The notes under the pieces were generated by a model. The model was not told where the DNA came from. It did not search any database and saw nothing but the letters and a program-made list of their open reading frames with translations. This document shows positions 1 through 10,499 of a DNA stretch of 58,870 nucleotides, piece by piece (position 1 is the first letter of the stretch; each line of letters opens with the position of its first letter). The translations under genes and the position numbers were made by a program. The stretch comes from Polymyxa betae. Its lineage: Eukaryota; Endomyxa; Phytomyxea; Plasmodiophorida; Plasmodiophoridae. The stretch is taken from contig RBZT01000986.1 in NCBI GenBank assembly GCA_003693705.1, forward strand, positions 1-58,870, read 5' to 3'.

Positions 1-2095
1 GTGCGCGGTGCACTTGCTCTTAGCATCGCAATATTTTGATCTAATGTAGACCATCATGCTGGAAAGCTGAAGGGGTCTGCTGCTGTCTGATCACGATCGT
101 AGTATTTATAATTGTTTCACTGACAGAACTCCCAGTTTATTGCATCTTAACTTAGATAGACTTCGCCATATAACCAGCACAGCCAACAACATCAAGGGTT
201 TCACCATTCCACAGGAACTAGGCGAAAACAACCAGACGCCTTAAAGAACTTTCTTGTGGTTATAGCAGGGCTTTTGGTAGACCCACAAACGCCGAAGACG
301 GTCACAATAGTGCAGCTCAAGGCCGCCACCAACATCAGAACAACTGCTCTTCAAACGAACCGTAAATCACAACCATCATCCGGGCGACGAAAAAAGGGTA
401 GGAGCGGGATGAAGCCATGGCGGCATTGAGCGCCCTGCTGAACTCCGACACCGGGCATCTTCAACCGGCGACGACCCCATCAGATCCTCATAGTAGTAGT
501 TGCAGAAAGGCGGGATACCGGTCATAGGCTTTGATTGTTGAACGTCGTCAGCAATTGATATGCAAACAAAGCAGTTATGAACGGCTCCCGGAAGACAAAA
601 ACTCAACTTGTTGAACTCAGATACCAGTAAACGTCTACGGCTCTCCAACTGCTTACATAACCTGGTAACACTTCCGACACAGCCAAAATATCCACTCTGC
701 GGTCGCCAAACAAACCATTTGGTGTGTTATCTGCAGTATTACGGTCAGCGAAGAGGCATTCAACGCCTGTTGGGAAATGGCTCATACCAAACAAGACATT
801 CGAGCATCTTGAGATCCCGGTTACCCCCAGACCACAGTGGACATAAAGGCTGGCTTCGAGGTCGCCGAAACCAGCGCAATACCCAAGCAGTACGCTCTGC
901 CAAATCAACATCCAAATAAGGCAGTTTTCTTGCAAAAAAAAATATGACGAATGAATTTAAATCTGAGATCCGTTAGGCTGATGATCTTCTCGAACAAGTT
1001 TCCAATAGATTTGTTATTCTTCAGGTCAGTTGATCTTAGTTATAAGCTTATGAAATCGGCTACCAGCGTCGTAGATTGTCGTAATTTCCAATGACCTTCG
1101 CACACATTCCCGTTTATTGATGAATGCTTTCAATTAATGTGAATAGTCTTGTTGCGGTTTTGTGTGCTGTTCGAGTCATGTCGAGGGCCTAAAGGGCAGG
1201 AATTTTCTGAAATTACTCAGATTTGTGTGTTCAAAGAATCTTGGGGGACTCTAACCTGTATGCCCTGATTAGAGCACTTCACATATAATATATATATATT
1301 CACATAACCAACTATATGAGAGGCTATTCACTGTATGTCTACATACAGGTAGTGATCTGATTATATTCCTATCATAGATTGTAATACAGTGAAACCTCTC
1401 CATATGGTACACCCTGTTTGCTCGAAAATAATTTCGTCTTGTACCTTTTAGAGTCGTTGTAGTTTATATGGATTACCCTAACCCTAAACCCAAAACCCTA
1501 ATCACTGTCGAGCGAATGAAGGAAGTGCTTATCGAATTACCGGTATTGTTCGTTTGCAGTAAGAGCGTTGGTCACAAATGGGAAGCATTGATCAATAGAA
1601 GTCTGTTTGCGAGAGAAGTTATTTAAATATACTTTAAATAGCTTTCAAGTTCAATAAGTCGAGTTGTTCATTGAAGAGCGGATTGGCTTTGGCAAAAGCG
1701 ATTATATCAGTTACCATCTCTTGTGCCTGAACGACCGAGATACTTTCGGTTGTTGAGATTTGTTGGCGAATGAAGGTGTAGAACTGCGTAGCAACTCCAT
1801 GGCCAAGCCCACGGTGTACTTTTTAAGTACTAAACAGACGTGTACTTTATATAGAGCTTTTTTCATTAGAATAACTAAGAAGGGGTTCGCTGATTCCAAT
1901 AAGTTTCGTACCATAAACGAAGGTGCACTCTATATGGCGGGTACTTTATACAGAGAGGGTTCTCTAATGGTAATCTCCGTAACATAGTTTCTCACATTGA
2001 GTCATCATAGTATGGCGTGGGCCAGCATGGATCTCCTTGAATCATGACCTTTGGTAGTCGTCATAACCTTAATTTAAGTTCAATATTTAACAAAA
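1..2095. other. Gene-poor 5' segment
   Basis: I see no convincing gene here. Open frames on the minus strand between about 376 and 935 change frame near 610-640 and match no family I know; they might be a decayed gene. The stretch from 940 to 2095 is AT-rich with scattered stops in all frames. A telomere-like motif lies at 1475-1501. The promoter of the SET-domain gene starting at 2096 should lie at the right edge. Confidence 0.5.
1475..1501. repeat. Telomere-like CCCTAA/CCCTAAA motif
   Basis: Consecutive CCCTAA and CCCTAAA-type units with one imperfect unit, about 600 bp upstream of the SET-domain gene. It is one of six such interstitial motifs in the window, all outside coding exons. It could be a remnant of telomere repair or a telo-box-like promoter element. 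Confidence 0.7.
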
Positions 2096-4250
2096 ATGTC
2101 GCCAGCAATGAGGAAGTCGAGTACGACCGACAAGCAGCCGCAGGTAGAGGGAGAGTCGCCGCGTCTACGCTCGTCTTGGCTGCGGATCCTGTCGGTCCCC
2201 AGTGTGATCGTACTGGCCGCCGTCCTAGCGTCGGTCACGTTACCACCGCCGTCGGGCTCGTATCCCGTGGAAGACGTTACCACGAGCCAGTCCAGTGATG
2301 TCGTTGATGTCCTGAAACGTATCGAGACGGCTGTAACGCCGCCTGTTGCCGACCTACAGCAACAGCAGCAGCAGGTTGATATCATCGAGTGGATGATGGA
2401 GGGCGGGGCAGTATTCCCGCACATTGAGATTCGGGAATATGCTGATGAGTATCGTGGCATTCATGTGAAGATCGATGTCGGTCCGGATACAGTCCTGGCT
2501 GAGATCCCCGATCAGTTTATTATCACATTTGATAAGTATGTAACATAAGTCTCATGTTGCTATGTGTTTAATGTTACATGCAGAGCGCGAGAGTCGGAGA
2601 TCGGTCAGCGTATCATTGCTGCCCTGCCTGAATATGATGATGTGGATATGTCTCATTATTTGATAGCGATCTATCTATCTGTAGAATATGAGAAAGGTAT
2701 TAACTCATGGTGGTGGCCATATATAAGAACTCTACCAAAAGAGTTCAGTAATATGCCACCCAATTTCACACCAGGTATCTATTATCAAACTTCTTAAATC
2801 CTTTTCAACAAAACTTATTCAATTTCCTTGAAAAAAATGTATTCACGTTTTGAAAACCCGTTAGTTGGTTAGTTTTTTCTTGTTGTTTGTTGTGAATGTT
2901 GACTCTGTTATGATTTTTTTCGGAAATTTGTCTGTTAATTGGATGAACGCGTTTAGAGGAGATCCAGCTGGCTCGTGATTCCCTCCTCGATTCAGTTGTT
3001 GATGATCGTTTTCGATCCGATTATGATCAGATCTGGTCGGTGAAATGATTACGTTACTCTCTTTGTGTTTGATTACGTTCCTGCAGTGATGCATTACCCG
3101 ATTTCTGTCAGCAATATTCGTTCGAGACCTATAAATGGGCACGTCTTGTATTACGATCGCGAGCTTTCAGCCTTGAAAGAAACGGCGCCGATCAAAGTCG
3201 GTTGATTAATGAACTTTATGAATATTTGCTGATTTTGTGACACAGCTGCTCTTCAACCATTCGTTGATTTGATCAATCATGATTTCAATAGTGTAGCATC
3301 ATGGCGTTATGATCAGGAAGGACAGCGAGGACAGATTTACACGAAGAAATCCATCAAGGCCGGCGAGACGGTCACCATCTCCTATGGAGCCAAATCTAGT
3401 CGAACGCTACTGAAAACCTACGGGTTCGTGGTCCAGCATAACCCCAATCATGAAGCGCAGCTGTACGTGCAACTCCCGGACGGTGAATCTGCTTCAGGTA
3501 GCATAACACACTCTGCACTTTTGAAAAAGTTTTTATTTTGTTGCTCATTTTTTGTAGAATTTTATTTTTTTTGTTTTCGCGCGACCCTTTCAGCTTTATT
3601 TTTTTACGAAAATTTTAAGAATCTTTTCTCGTGTTTTATTATGATTGTCGGCGTGCCTATTCGGCGTCTCGGTGATGGTCTGGCGCAGGAATGCTGGCCC
3701 GGCGCGTCGCCAAGAGCGGCAACCCGAGCACCGAGTTCTATCGTATCCAGCATATGATCACGTTGTCGACGTCCGATGACGATTTCCGCTCGGCCATGAA
3801 GCTGTGCCGGGTTTCGGTCGCCACCAGCGACGAACTCGACCAGCACGACGACTTCAACCTGCCGATATCGTTGCGAAACGAAGCCGAAGCGCTCAGGTTC
3901 GGTCTCCCTGCTGGCCCATGCGTCGGCTGTTGCTAATTTGTATGGGAAGGTATCTGCAAGAATCGATTGATACGGCGCTGTATAAGCACACGAGCACGAT
4001 TGACGATGATGAGAGATTATTAGAGACATCTCTGAGCGAGAATCAAAGGAATATCATCCTTACACGTCATAGTGAGAAATCAACGCTGATCGCATTGAAT
4101 GAGATCATTGAGGATCTGCTGGATCTCGCTCATCCATCTGTTGATCAAATCACATTCAACAAACGACGTTATCTGCACAAATATGTCGATCATCAGAAAT
4201 ATGTTCGTGGGCTCGTCGAATTACGACGATCTGCTCGTCTGGCGCAGTAG
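2096..4250 (+). CDS. SET-domain protein methyltransferase, SETD3/SETD6/Rubisco-LSMT class, with N-terminal membrane segment
   Basis: Seven exons read as roughly 2096-2535, 2584-2774, 2957-3035, 3087-3196, 3246-3497, 3689-3896 and 3950-4250. Class hallmarks appear in order: the WWPYIRTLP segment, YKWARLVLRSRAF (the split SET lobe), the FVDLINHDF motif that binds the cofactor, then GETVTISYG and LLKTYGFV. A C-terminal Rubisco-LSMT substrate-binding helical domain follows (LSENQRNIILTRHSEKSTL). Enzymes of this class methylate lysine or histidine of non-histone proteins such as actin or ribosomal proteins; the substrate here is unknown. Residues about 30-50 form a hydrophobic helix (VPSVIVLAAVLASV), so the enzyme may be membrane anchored, which is odd for the family. 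A short polyglutamine run follows. Two introns are best read with GTCGGT donors because the frame demands it. The conserved catalytic core makes the family call firm. Confidence 0.88.
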
Positions 4251-4372
4251 TAGAAGGCACACCCAAGCTCACAATAAACTTTTAACTCTTTCATTTATTT
4301 AATCAAAAACTGCTACAAATATTTTTTCTTGCGAAAGGCGCATTGTGCAATGAGGTCGGTGTAAAGGCGGCG

Positions 4373-4984
4373 ATGTCGTTGGTGGTCAGAAATAGCCAGC
4401 GTCTGGTCCAGGTCCAGACCGCGTTGCTGCGGCGTCAGGTCGAGGCCGTACTCGACCACCTGTCGTGCCGGCAGTACGACCTGTCGATCTTGATCACTGA
4501 TAATCGCCAGATTCGGCGATATAATCGCGAGTATCGCGGCCGGGATAAACCCACCGATGTTCTATCGATTCGATTTCTGGATATTGATACGCCTGGTGTA
4601 TTACCTGATCATGGATCCGAAGGATTCTCTTCCTTTCAGGTCTGGATGGAAAATCTTTTATCTGCCTTTGCACTGATTTCGAAAATTGCATCTTTTCAAA
4701 GGAAAACACTTTAAGTTTGATGATTTTGATTCGTTTGAGGCTGATTGGTGGTTCAGGATTTAGGTGATATTGTAATAAGCGGTGAATATGTTGCAGAACA
4801 ATGTCGATCGATATCTTGGTCAATAGAAGATCGTCTGCCTTATCTATGTGTTCATGGAATCTGTCATCTTATTGGATATGATCATGAAACAGATCAAGAC
4901 TATGAATCTATGCAGAACAAAGAACGGGAGATTCTGCAAGCTCTGGCCGATCGTCACCTATTCCCCGTTGATCACATCCCATAA
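4373..4984 (+). CDS. YBEY: YbeY-type endoribonuclease, probably organellar
   Basis: Two exons (4373-4639 and 4757-4984). The product begins MSLVVRN, like animal YBEY, which favours 4373 over an in-frame ATG 30 bases upstream. It contains RDKPTDVLSI, then DLGDIVIS, and the metal-binding signature HGICHLIGYDH (H-G-x-x-H-L-x-G-Y-D-H). YbeY is a zinc-dependent RNase that matures the 3' end of 16S-type rRNA and controls ribosome quality. Eukaryotic copies act in mitochondria or plastids. Length is about 165 residues, normal for the family. It lies 122 bp downstream of the SET-domain gene in the same direction. The extra ten residues from the upstream ATG could be part of a targeting signal. Confidence 0.9.
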
Positions 4985-5122
4985 TCTCTCTCTTCAGATT
5001 TGGTAGATGGATCATTTCAGAGCCTGATCATGACCGTTGCAATTTGGAGTTCGACGCAGGTCGTCAAAGATTGCTGAACCTGCAATGAATATCTCTCAAT
5101 CAGAGCCAATACAACAAGGGAT

Positions 5123-5304
5123 ATGTCGATAGAGCGTTTTGTATCTTCTCGTCATCCCTGGTCGTACTGGTTCGTTGATCTCAACATCAGAAATTCTACA
5201 ACATCATCAAATCGACACTGCTCAAATCTACTACAATGATATTTTCATTCATATGGATGAAATTCGAATACATTGGGTCAGGACGTCCGTCGTATTGTCA
5301 ATAG
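5123..5304 (+). CDS. Possible 43-residue membrane protein, two exons
   Basis: An ATG at 5123 opens six codons, followed by a candidate 50-nt GT-AG intron (5141-5190), then 37 more codons to a TAG at 5302-5304. The product would be basic at the front and have one hydrophobic stretch (TTMIFSFIWMKF), the size and shape of a small inner-mitochondrial subunit. I cannot match it to a family. A separate open frame overlaps it. Treat it as a guess that RNA data would settle. Confidence 0.22.
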
Positions 5305-5967
5305 AGCACCCAGCCTATCAGAGAATCCATCACTGATATACAATCGTCAAACAGCTCCTTTGTAATTTGGATATTTTTGTATTGTTAATGTATCAACTCT
5401 AACAAGTGCACATCTACATCTACAGATAATAAATGATAAGGATCAATATGCTTTATTGAGTGAAATTTTTTTCTTCATGACGAACGGCGTCGGGCTGGGA
5501 GGGCTCCAGCACCGGCGGATCCGAGGATGAGCTCTCGGGCTCCGTATCTTTATCGGATGAGGGCTATCTCCTTATCCTCGAGCCCGTCTACTGTGGGTTT
5601 ACTGTTAGCTAAATAAGAATCCGGATTAGACGGAGGCCTCGGATTCAGAACTGGGTTCGTCATCTTTTAAGGGCTGATGCACAGCCGGCATCGGAAGCCT
5701 TTACTGTCATAACCAATAGCTTGTAGTAGATATTCATTTATCGTTACTAATACACTGTAATGGATAGCAAGATTTGAACCGAATCTTTGGTGGCTTCTAC
5801 AAATCGTAGTTTACACGTCGATCCTCTGTTCCATAATCCAGCTCTCCTCCTCTTCCTGCTTAATTCCTTCTTCTATCCTGTTTCTTCTGATTCTGTTCCT
5901 CCTTTCTACCCGTTACAGTTCTAGGTGTATTACAGCAACGTCGTCTTCCGACGACAATTAGGTAAAG

Positions 5968-6160
5968 AAACCCTAACCCTAATGATGTTAAATTAGACCT
6001 ACAATCTAGGATCCCTTATTGGAACCCAACACCTAAGAATCCCTTTTTGGCAGCTGCAACCGAGACTGACCTCCCGCCCTCAGCTCTCCTGTCGCCATTG
6101 TAAATAAACCCTAAACCTTAGTGATGTGAAATTGACCTCCAATCTAGATTGCCCAACCAA
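5968..6160 (+). repeat. Degenerate tandem repeat carrying telomere-like motifs
   Basis: Two copies of a roughly 50-bp unit begin at 5968 and 6106. Each starts with AAACCCTAA-type repeats and continues into a similar tail (TGATGTTAAATT versus TGATGTGAAATT, then CAATCTAG in both). The copies lie about 138 bp apart and are about 80% alike by eye. This links the telomere-like motif to a duplicated unit rather than to isolated promoter boxes. Confidence 0.6.
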
Positions 6161-6200
6161 CAATGATGGATCGACTATCGTGTAACGGACATTAGTTGGG

Positions 6201-6290
6201 CGAATCGATAAGGCGTATAGCTAAAATTCGCAGTGCGATGAGCAGAGGTGGGCTGCGCCCCGCTAACAAGAAAGTGCGCTCTCTATTTCT
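6201..6290 (+). repeat. One arm of an inverted duplication with a GC hairpin
   Basis: This segment recurs in inverted orientation at about 7330-7405, just past the 3' end of the Helitron helicase relic. Both copies share GCTAAAATTCGCAGTGCG, then the short hairpin GGGCTGCGCCC, then GTGCG and TCTCTATTTC. Roughly 60 of 70 positions agree. A GC hairpin near a terminus is typical of Helitron 3' ends, so this may be a second, solo Helitron end. No clean CTRR terminus is shared by both copies. Confidence 0.6.
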
Positions 6291-7235
6291 CATAATTTTT
6301 GTTCTCTCTCTTTCGTTTTCAATGAGATTTCCAGAATATACTTAACGCGCCGAATCGCATTTCTAACGGAACCCGCTGAGGAATCTTAGAGTCGTCGATG
6401 GTGTCATTTATCGCGAACTACACAGAACATGAACCGTTATTGTCAAAAATTTATGATAAAATGTCGAATAGGATCGCCTCTGGAATTGATGTCACAAGAA
6501 CAAGAATGAACGCGAACTGACACTTCCATATATTCAGACACAAACGAGATGGCGAGAGCTGGCCTCGGCGTCAGCTCGCGCTGGATGGTTTTGACAGCAA
6601 TGCCGAGTAGCGAGAACCTGGATAGATCCGGAATAGCTGAATAAACGTAAAATTTTATCTAACCAAAAAGAGATCGTAAATGGGCAGTCTGTTATCGGGA
6701 TCCTACAATTTTGGACGCGATTGCCCATGCGGAAGCTTGTTATAACTTATTGAAAAATATATACCAGAATGGTATATGAAATCGCTGTATGCCCAAATTT
6801 ATCCGGACTTTAATGTCGGAGGATTACTGGATATATCCTCAGTGTATATACTAATTTGCTCAAATGTTCATTTGATTTAGGAAATTCGAGGAATCAAAAA
6901 GGATTCTCTCTCGAGCTGGACATAGCGCCAATTTACAAAGCCGAATCAAGTCCGTTTTGTGAATGCGAATTATTCAAATTGAATACATCCTTTATCTACG
7001 GAAATCTACTCTTTCCTGATTCGCAGTGTCTCGTACGAGTGGAATGATCTTGATGTATCGGATCTAGAATCCACTACGGACGGAGTTCGTCCAGGACTCG
7101 ACAGTTCTCCATCAGACAAAGACGATCAAGGAAGTACAATCGACGAACGGGAAGTACAGACGTATCAACTATCGTACATTCAAAAGCTGCCACAGCCGAA
7201 TAGACATATCTCATTCGACTTCTCTGATATAAAAT

Positions 7236-7894
7236 CTAATAGAAAAGTACTCCGTATTTGACAAACGATGGTGGGAGCCGAGCGGGACGCTGAAATACTA
7301 GATTTTGCGTGGAACGACCAGAAACAGAGGGGAAATAGAGAACGCACATTTTTGTATGGGGGCGCAGCCCACCGCTGCTCGGCGCACTGCGAATTTTAGC
7401 TAGACGCATCGATAAGAGGGTGTTTTGGCGCCAATTGCTTTTCGGCCAGTTCCATTGTAAGACCACCACCTGTCGCCGCTTCTTGCCGGTACATGCTGTG
7501 GTTGGAGCCAACAACCCGTTTCGAAAGGCGTGCCATTCTTGAACCTGGTGGGTTTCCGGCTGGTTCTCGAATCGAAGGACAATGTCCCTGTAGACCTCGT
7601 TTCGGGTATGGAACTTGCGCATGGAGTCGGCATAGTGGCAGGGAACACGGAGCCGTTCGGGAATGCCAACCCGCGAGAGCGCCACGTACAGCTGGCCGTG
7701 TGCGAATACCTGGTCGTAGAGAAATATGCCCACCAGACCAAGGATCCTTGTGCCTTGTTGACTGTCATCGCGAACGCCGGCTTTACTGCTTTCTGATCGT
7801 CTCTGGAAGCTTCAAGTTTGCTCTCTCCTTCATTTTCCTCATGCCCTACGTCGTCATCTGACATTCCGTCCTCATCGATGGGGGCTATCATCAA
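7236..7894 (-). pseudogene. Helitron-type Pif1 helicase fragment, frameshifted
   Basis: Two overlapping minus-strand frames together give the C-terminal motifs of the Pif1-like helicase carried by Helitrons. One frame reads FAMTVNKAQG (motif V region) and the other continues HGQLYVALSRV (motif VI). A frameshift separates them around 7730. Everything upstream of motif V, including the Walker A region and the Rep nuclease domain, is not seen, so this is a truncated relic. An inverted repeat arm with a GC hairpin lies at its 3' side. The upstream acidic stretch is consistent with the same element. Confidence 0.8.
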
Positions 7895-7984
7895 GTCTAT
7901 TCATTTCATCTTCGCCATCATTAAGATCGTCATCACTCAAATCGTCATCATTCAGAACGGTCTCAGTTTCATAATCTGAATCAT

Positions 7985-8620
7985 TCCAGATTTCGCCCTT
8001 GATAGCTGGCTGTGGTGTTGTCATTCCTCACTATAGATCCGCTTTCAATCGCTTCAAAGGTGTCAAGTTCTGATAGATTTTCATTCTGGTCGTCCTCATG
8101 TTCTACCTGAGAGCTCTCTGGAATACAGCTCGTCATCAAGTGAGGTGTTGGGAGAAATGTTGGTGGCGTTCCAGTTTTTACGATGACCGCCGGCTTGATG
8201 TCTTGCCTTTGTCCAAACAGCTCGTCCAGGCGTTTGTAGTTAGGGCACAAGTTTCCAAACTTCTCGTCCACAGTCTTAGTACAGCCTGCTTCATCTTTCG
8301 CTGTTACTTCAAATCCGGTCTGGGACGTGACCGAAGCATGGGTGGTTTTGTACTTGACCAAGTACGATTCCCATAGATTCTTTGCCTCTTTATTTGTCCA
8401 GACTCGCTCAGGATCTTCCAGTTTTCTTTCCGTCCATTCTGCCAGGGCTTTGTACCCGTCAGCTTTTGCCCAGCCTACATCTGCTTGTTTTTCGCAGCTC
8501 CTCCTGTCAACAGCTTGAAGCTCTCTTCGACGCTCACAAAATCAACCATCATCATAAACTCAAATGATGACATTGGTTGCGAGGTGCTTTTTGACAGTTT
8601 GTTTTCCTTTTGGTGCCGTT
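7985..8620 (-). pseudogene. Myb/SANT-like transposon DNA-binding protein relic
   Basis: Reading minus from about 8620, frames give GWAKADGYKALAEW, then VWTNKEAKNLWESYLVKYK, and finally NYKRLDELFGQR, a pattern of tryptophan-spaced helices resembling Myb/SANT or trihelix proteins encoded by transposons. An acidic tail follows. The upstream part is broken by stop codons and frame changes. It lies between the helicase relic and other debris, so it may come from the same or a nested element. Family assignment is by pattern only. Confidence 0.5.
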
Positions 8621-8699
8621 TTCTGGCTCATTTTGGTGGGGTGATTGCTCTTCTCGATCTGTCGTGCCTTGCAAGAATTGGCTAGATGTGGTGAACACT

Positions 8700-10141
8700 G
8701 TGCTGTTATCAAAATAGAGCTATATTTCCTCGGTCTATCCCTAGATGGCGGAAGCAGCTCTCAATGCTGTGACACCAGTTAAATTTCCAACAAAAGCAGA
8801 TCAGGTGACGTATTCATGCGCTAACTTTGATACCCTCCTATTGACCTACTCCTGACCGACATTCTTCTTGTCTTGTAGATCTGTGTAAGCAGTCGATTCA
8901 TCAGCGAGTTCTATAGGCGCACAATCTGGTGAACATTCGTGCAGGAAGGCTTTCGTGCTTGTCATATGATGCGAAACATGCTGAGCCAATCAGAAAATCT
9001 TCGTTTGCCGGGAAAAAAAGTTGATGTTTGCGTGTTTTCGCTACTTCTATGGGAGAGTCGACGTAGCTCTCACATCCGGTCTTATTGACGAAGACCATAC
9101 GATAATCTGTCGGAACCTTCTGGTGAGCGAAGGTGCATTCGCCTCCTTTCGCGTGCGTCACCCATTTTTGGTTTGGAAGTATAATAAATACAAGTCCGTC
9201 AAGTTTTGTTTCGTTTTTCTTCCTTCGGCTTTTGCTGATCACGATCAGGCACTGTCGTCTTTTAAGGAGGAGCATGCTTTCGAAGGACTTTTCAGTAATT
9301 TGTCCGTCACAAGGGCATCTGGAGTAACTTCGCAAAAGTAACGTCCTTCTAGCCTCCAATCACAGCTTCAGTTGGAAGTAAGCTGAGGGATACTGCAAAC
9401 TGGCACCAGAATCTGCCGCGACCTCGAAATGCGCTATGATCGCTTTCAAAGCGATGCTGAGAAATAACTAATAGATAAGTTAAGGCTACAAACTGAAGCA
9501 ACCCGGGGATCTTGCGACAGGAAGAGACTCATCTTCTTTGGCGACATTGACGATCAGCTTCCCTTCGGATTTAATCAGAGGAAATACAGGGCAGATGCTG
9601 ACATTTCACTGTCACCAGCAGCATTGTAACCATTTGGAAGGTCTTCGTGTTTGAGGATCGACTTCTTTAGCAAAATTCCCGATGGAGGATTCCTGCAATT
9701 CTACTAAGGCTGAGAGTCTCATCAAATATCCATAAAGCGAATTTCTGGAAGCTTTTACCAATTTTGGCTTGGAAGAAGCTCCTTAAAGTTTGCACTTGAA
9801 ATTTCCTGCCTTTTAACATGCAAATGAGGCGATTCCCAAGTTCGAACAAAACCCTATTGAGGTCAGGTGTATTCCAGTATTTTTTCCTTGAGACTGAACG
9901 AGCTTTGTGCATTGAAGCACTCTAGGGCTGTCAGTACGTATCACATAACTTAGTCCGTCGGGTGCCTGTTGTCACCTCCTTCATCGTACTCGGTCAACAG
10001 CTTCACCAATCTAATAATGCCTCGCCAACGTGGCTCAGTGCAAAGGTTAGCCAAACTGGCCAAGATCGGCAGCGCACCGGCTGTTGAGACAGAGAAACCA
10101 GTACATAATCAAAGACCACTTCGACGACACCAGATCACGAA
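8700..10141. other. Debris region with unassigned open frames
   Basis: The minus-strand frame 8901-9359 (about 150 codons) and the frame 9667-9912 (about 80 codons) are the longest. Neither shows a motif I recognise, and neither has a flanking gene structure. Given the transposon relics on both sides they are most likely decayed mobile-element sequence. Confidence 0.4.
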
Positions 10142-10470
10142 ATGGGGACGCCGATTAAAATACTCAGCAATTTGGAACTTCGAAAATTCACAGAACAATG
10201 GCATGAAATGTACCCGACACCTTGTATCCCAGGCCAGTGCCTCGTATTTAAAAGTGAAAAGTATGATGACGCTCGTTATATGTATGTAAAAACAATTTTC
10301 ATCTGATCGTTGCCAGATCCGCCGTTCGACATGCATTTGATGCATACGTGGTACATGTCACCGCACGCGTTTGCAAGAAGATGGCCGTTCTGGAAGCGGG
10401 ATTGGTCCGGCTGAATTTCGCCAATCCTCTGTATCGGTTTGGGAACAAACTAAGCAATCTAAGCGCTTAG
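10142..10470 (+). CDS. Hypothetical 97-residue protein, two exons, ending inside a palindrome
   Basis: Exon 1 (10142-10281) and exon 2 (10317-10470) join across a 35-nt intron with GTATGT donor and TGCCAG acceptor. The joined frame is open and protein-like: LSNLELRKFTEQW, then PCIPGQCLVFKSEKYDDA, then AVRHAFDAYVVHVTARV, ending NPLYRFGNKLSNLSA. There are three cysteines and no signal peptide. An upstream first exon from the ATG at 10017 is possible. I recognise no family. The stop codon lies just past the centre of a 68-bp palindrome (10431-10498), so the last ten or so codons are the left arm. It could be a host gene or part of an uncharacterised mobile element. Confidence 0.45.
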
Positions 10471-10498
10471 ATAGCTTAGCTGGTTCCCAAACCGATAC
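10431..10498. repeat. 68-bp near-perfect palindrome
   Basis: Two 34-bp arms meet with no spacer at AAGC|GCTT. The outer 16 bp of each arm (GTATCGGTTTGGGAAC and its complement) match perfectly, and 31 of 34 positions pair overall. A shorter 7-bp inverted pair (GGATTGG/CCAATCC) lies just upstream at about 10400-10428. The DNA could extrude as a cruciform and the RNA would fold into a long hairpin. Confidence 0.9.
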
Positions 10499-10499
10499 A

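Larger units (their letters stand above)
5305..7235. other. Intergenic, repeat-bearing region
   Basis: No supported gene. It holds a degenerate tandem telomere-motif repeat (5968-6160) and one half of an inverted duplication (6201-6290). A short acidic, serine-rich open frame around 5480-5610 is not recognisable. Composition is mixed, with GC-rich patches near 5480-5560 and 6050-6090. Confidence 0.5.

Noticed and set aside
608-919. 103-codon plus-strand frame
   Set aside because: It overlaps an equally long minus-strand frame, has no motif and no supporting splice structure.
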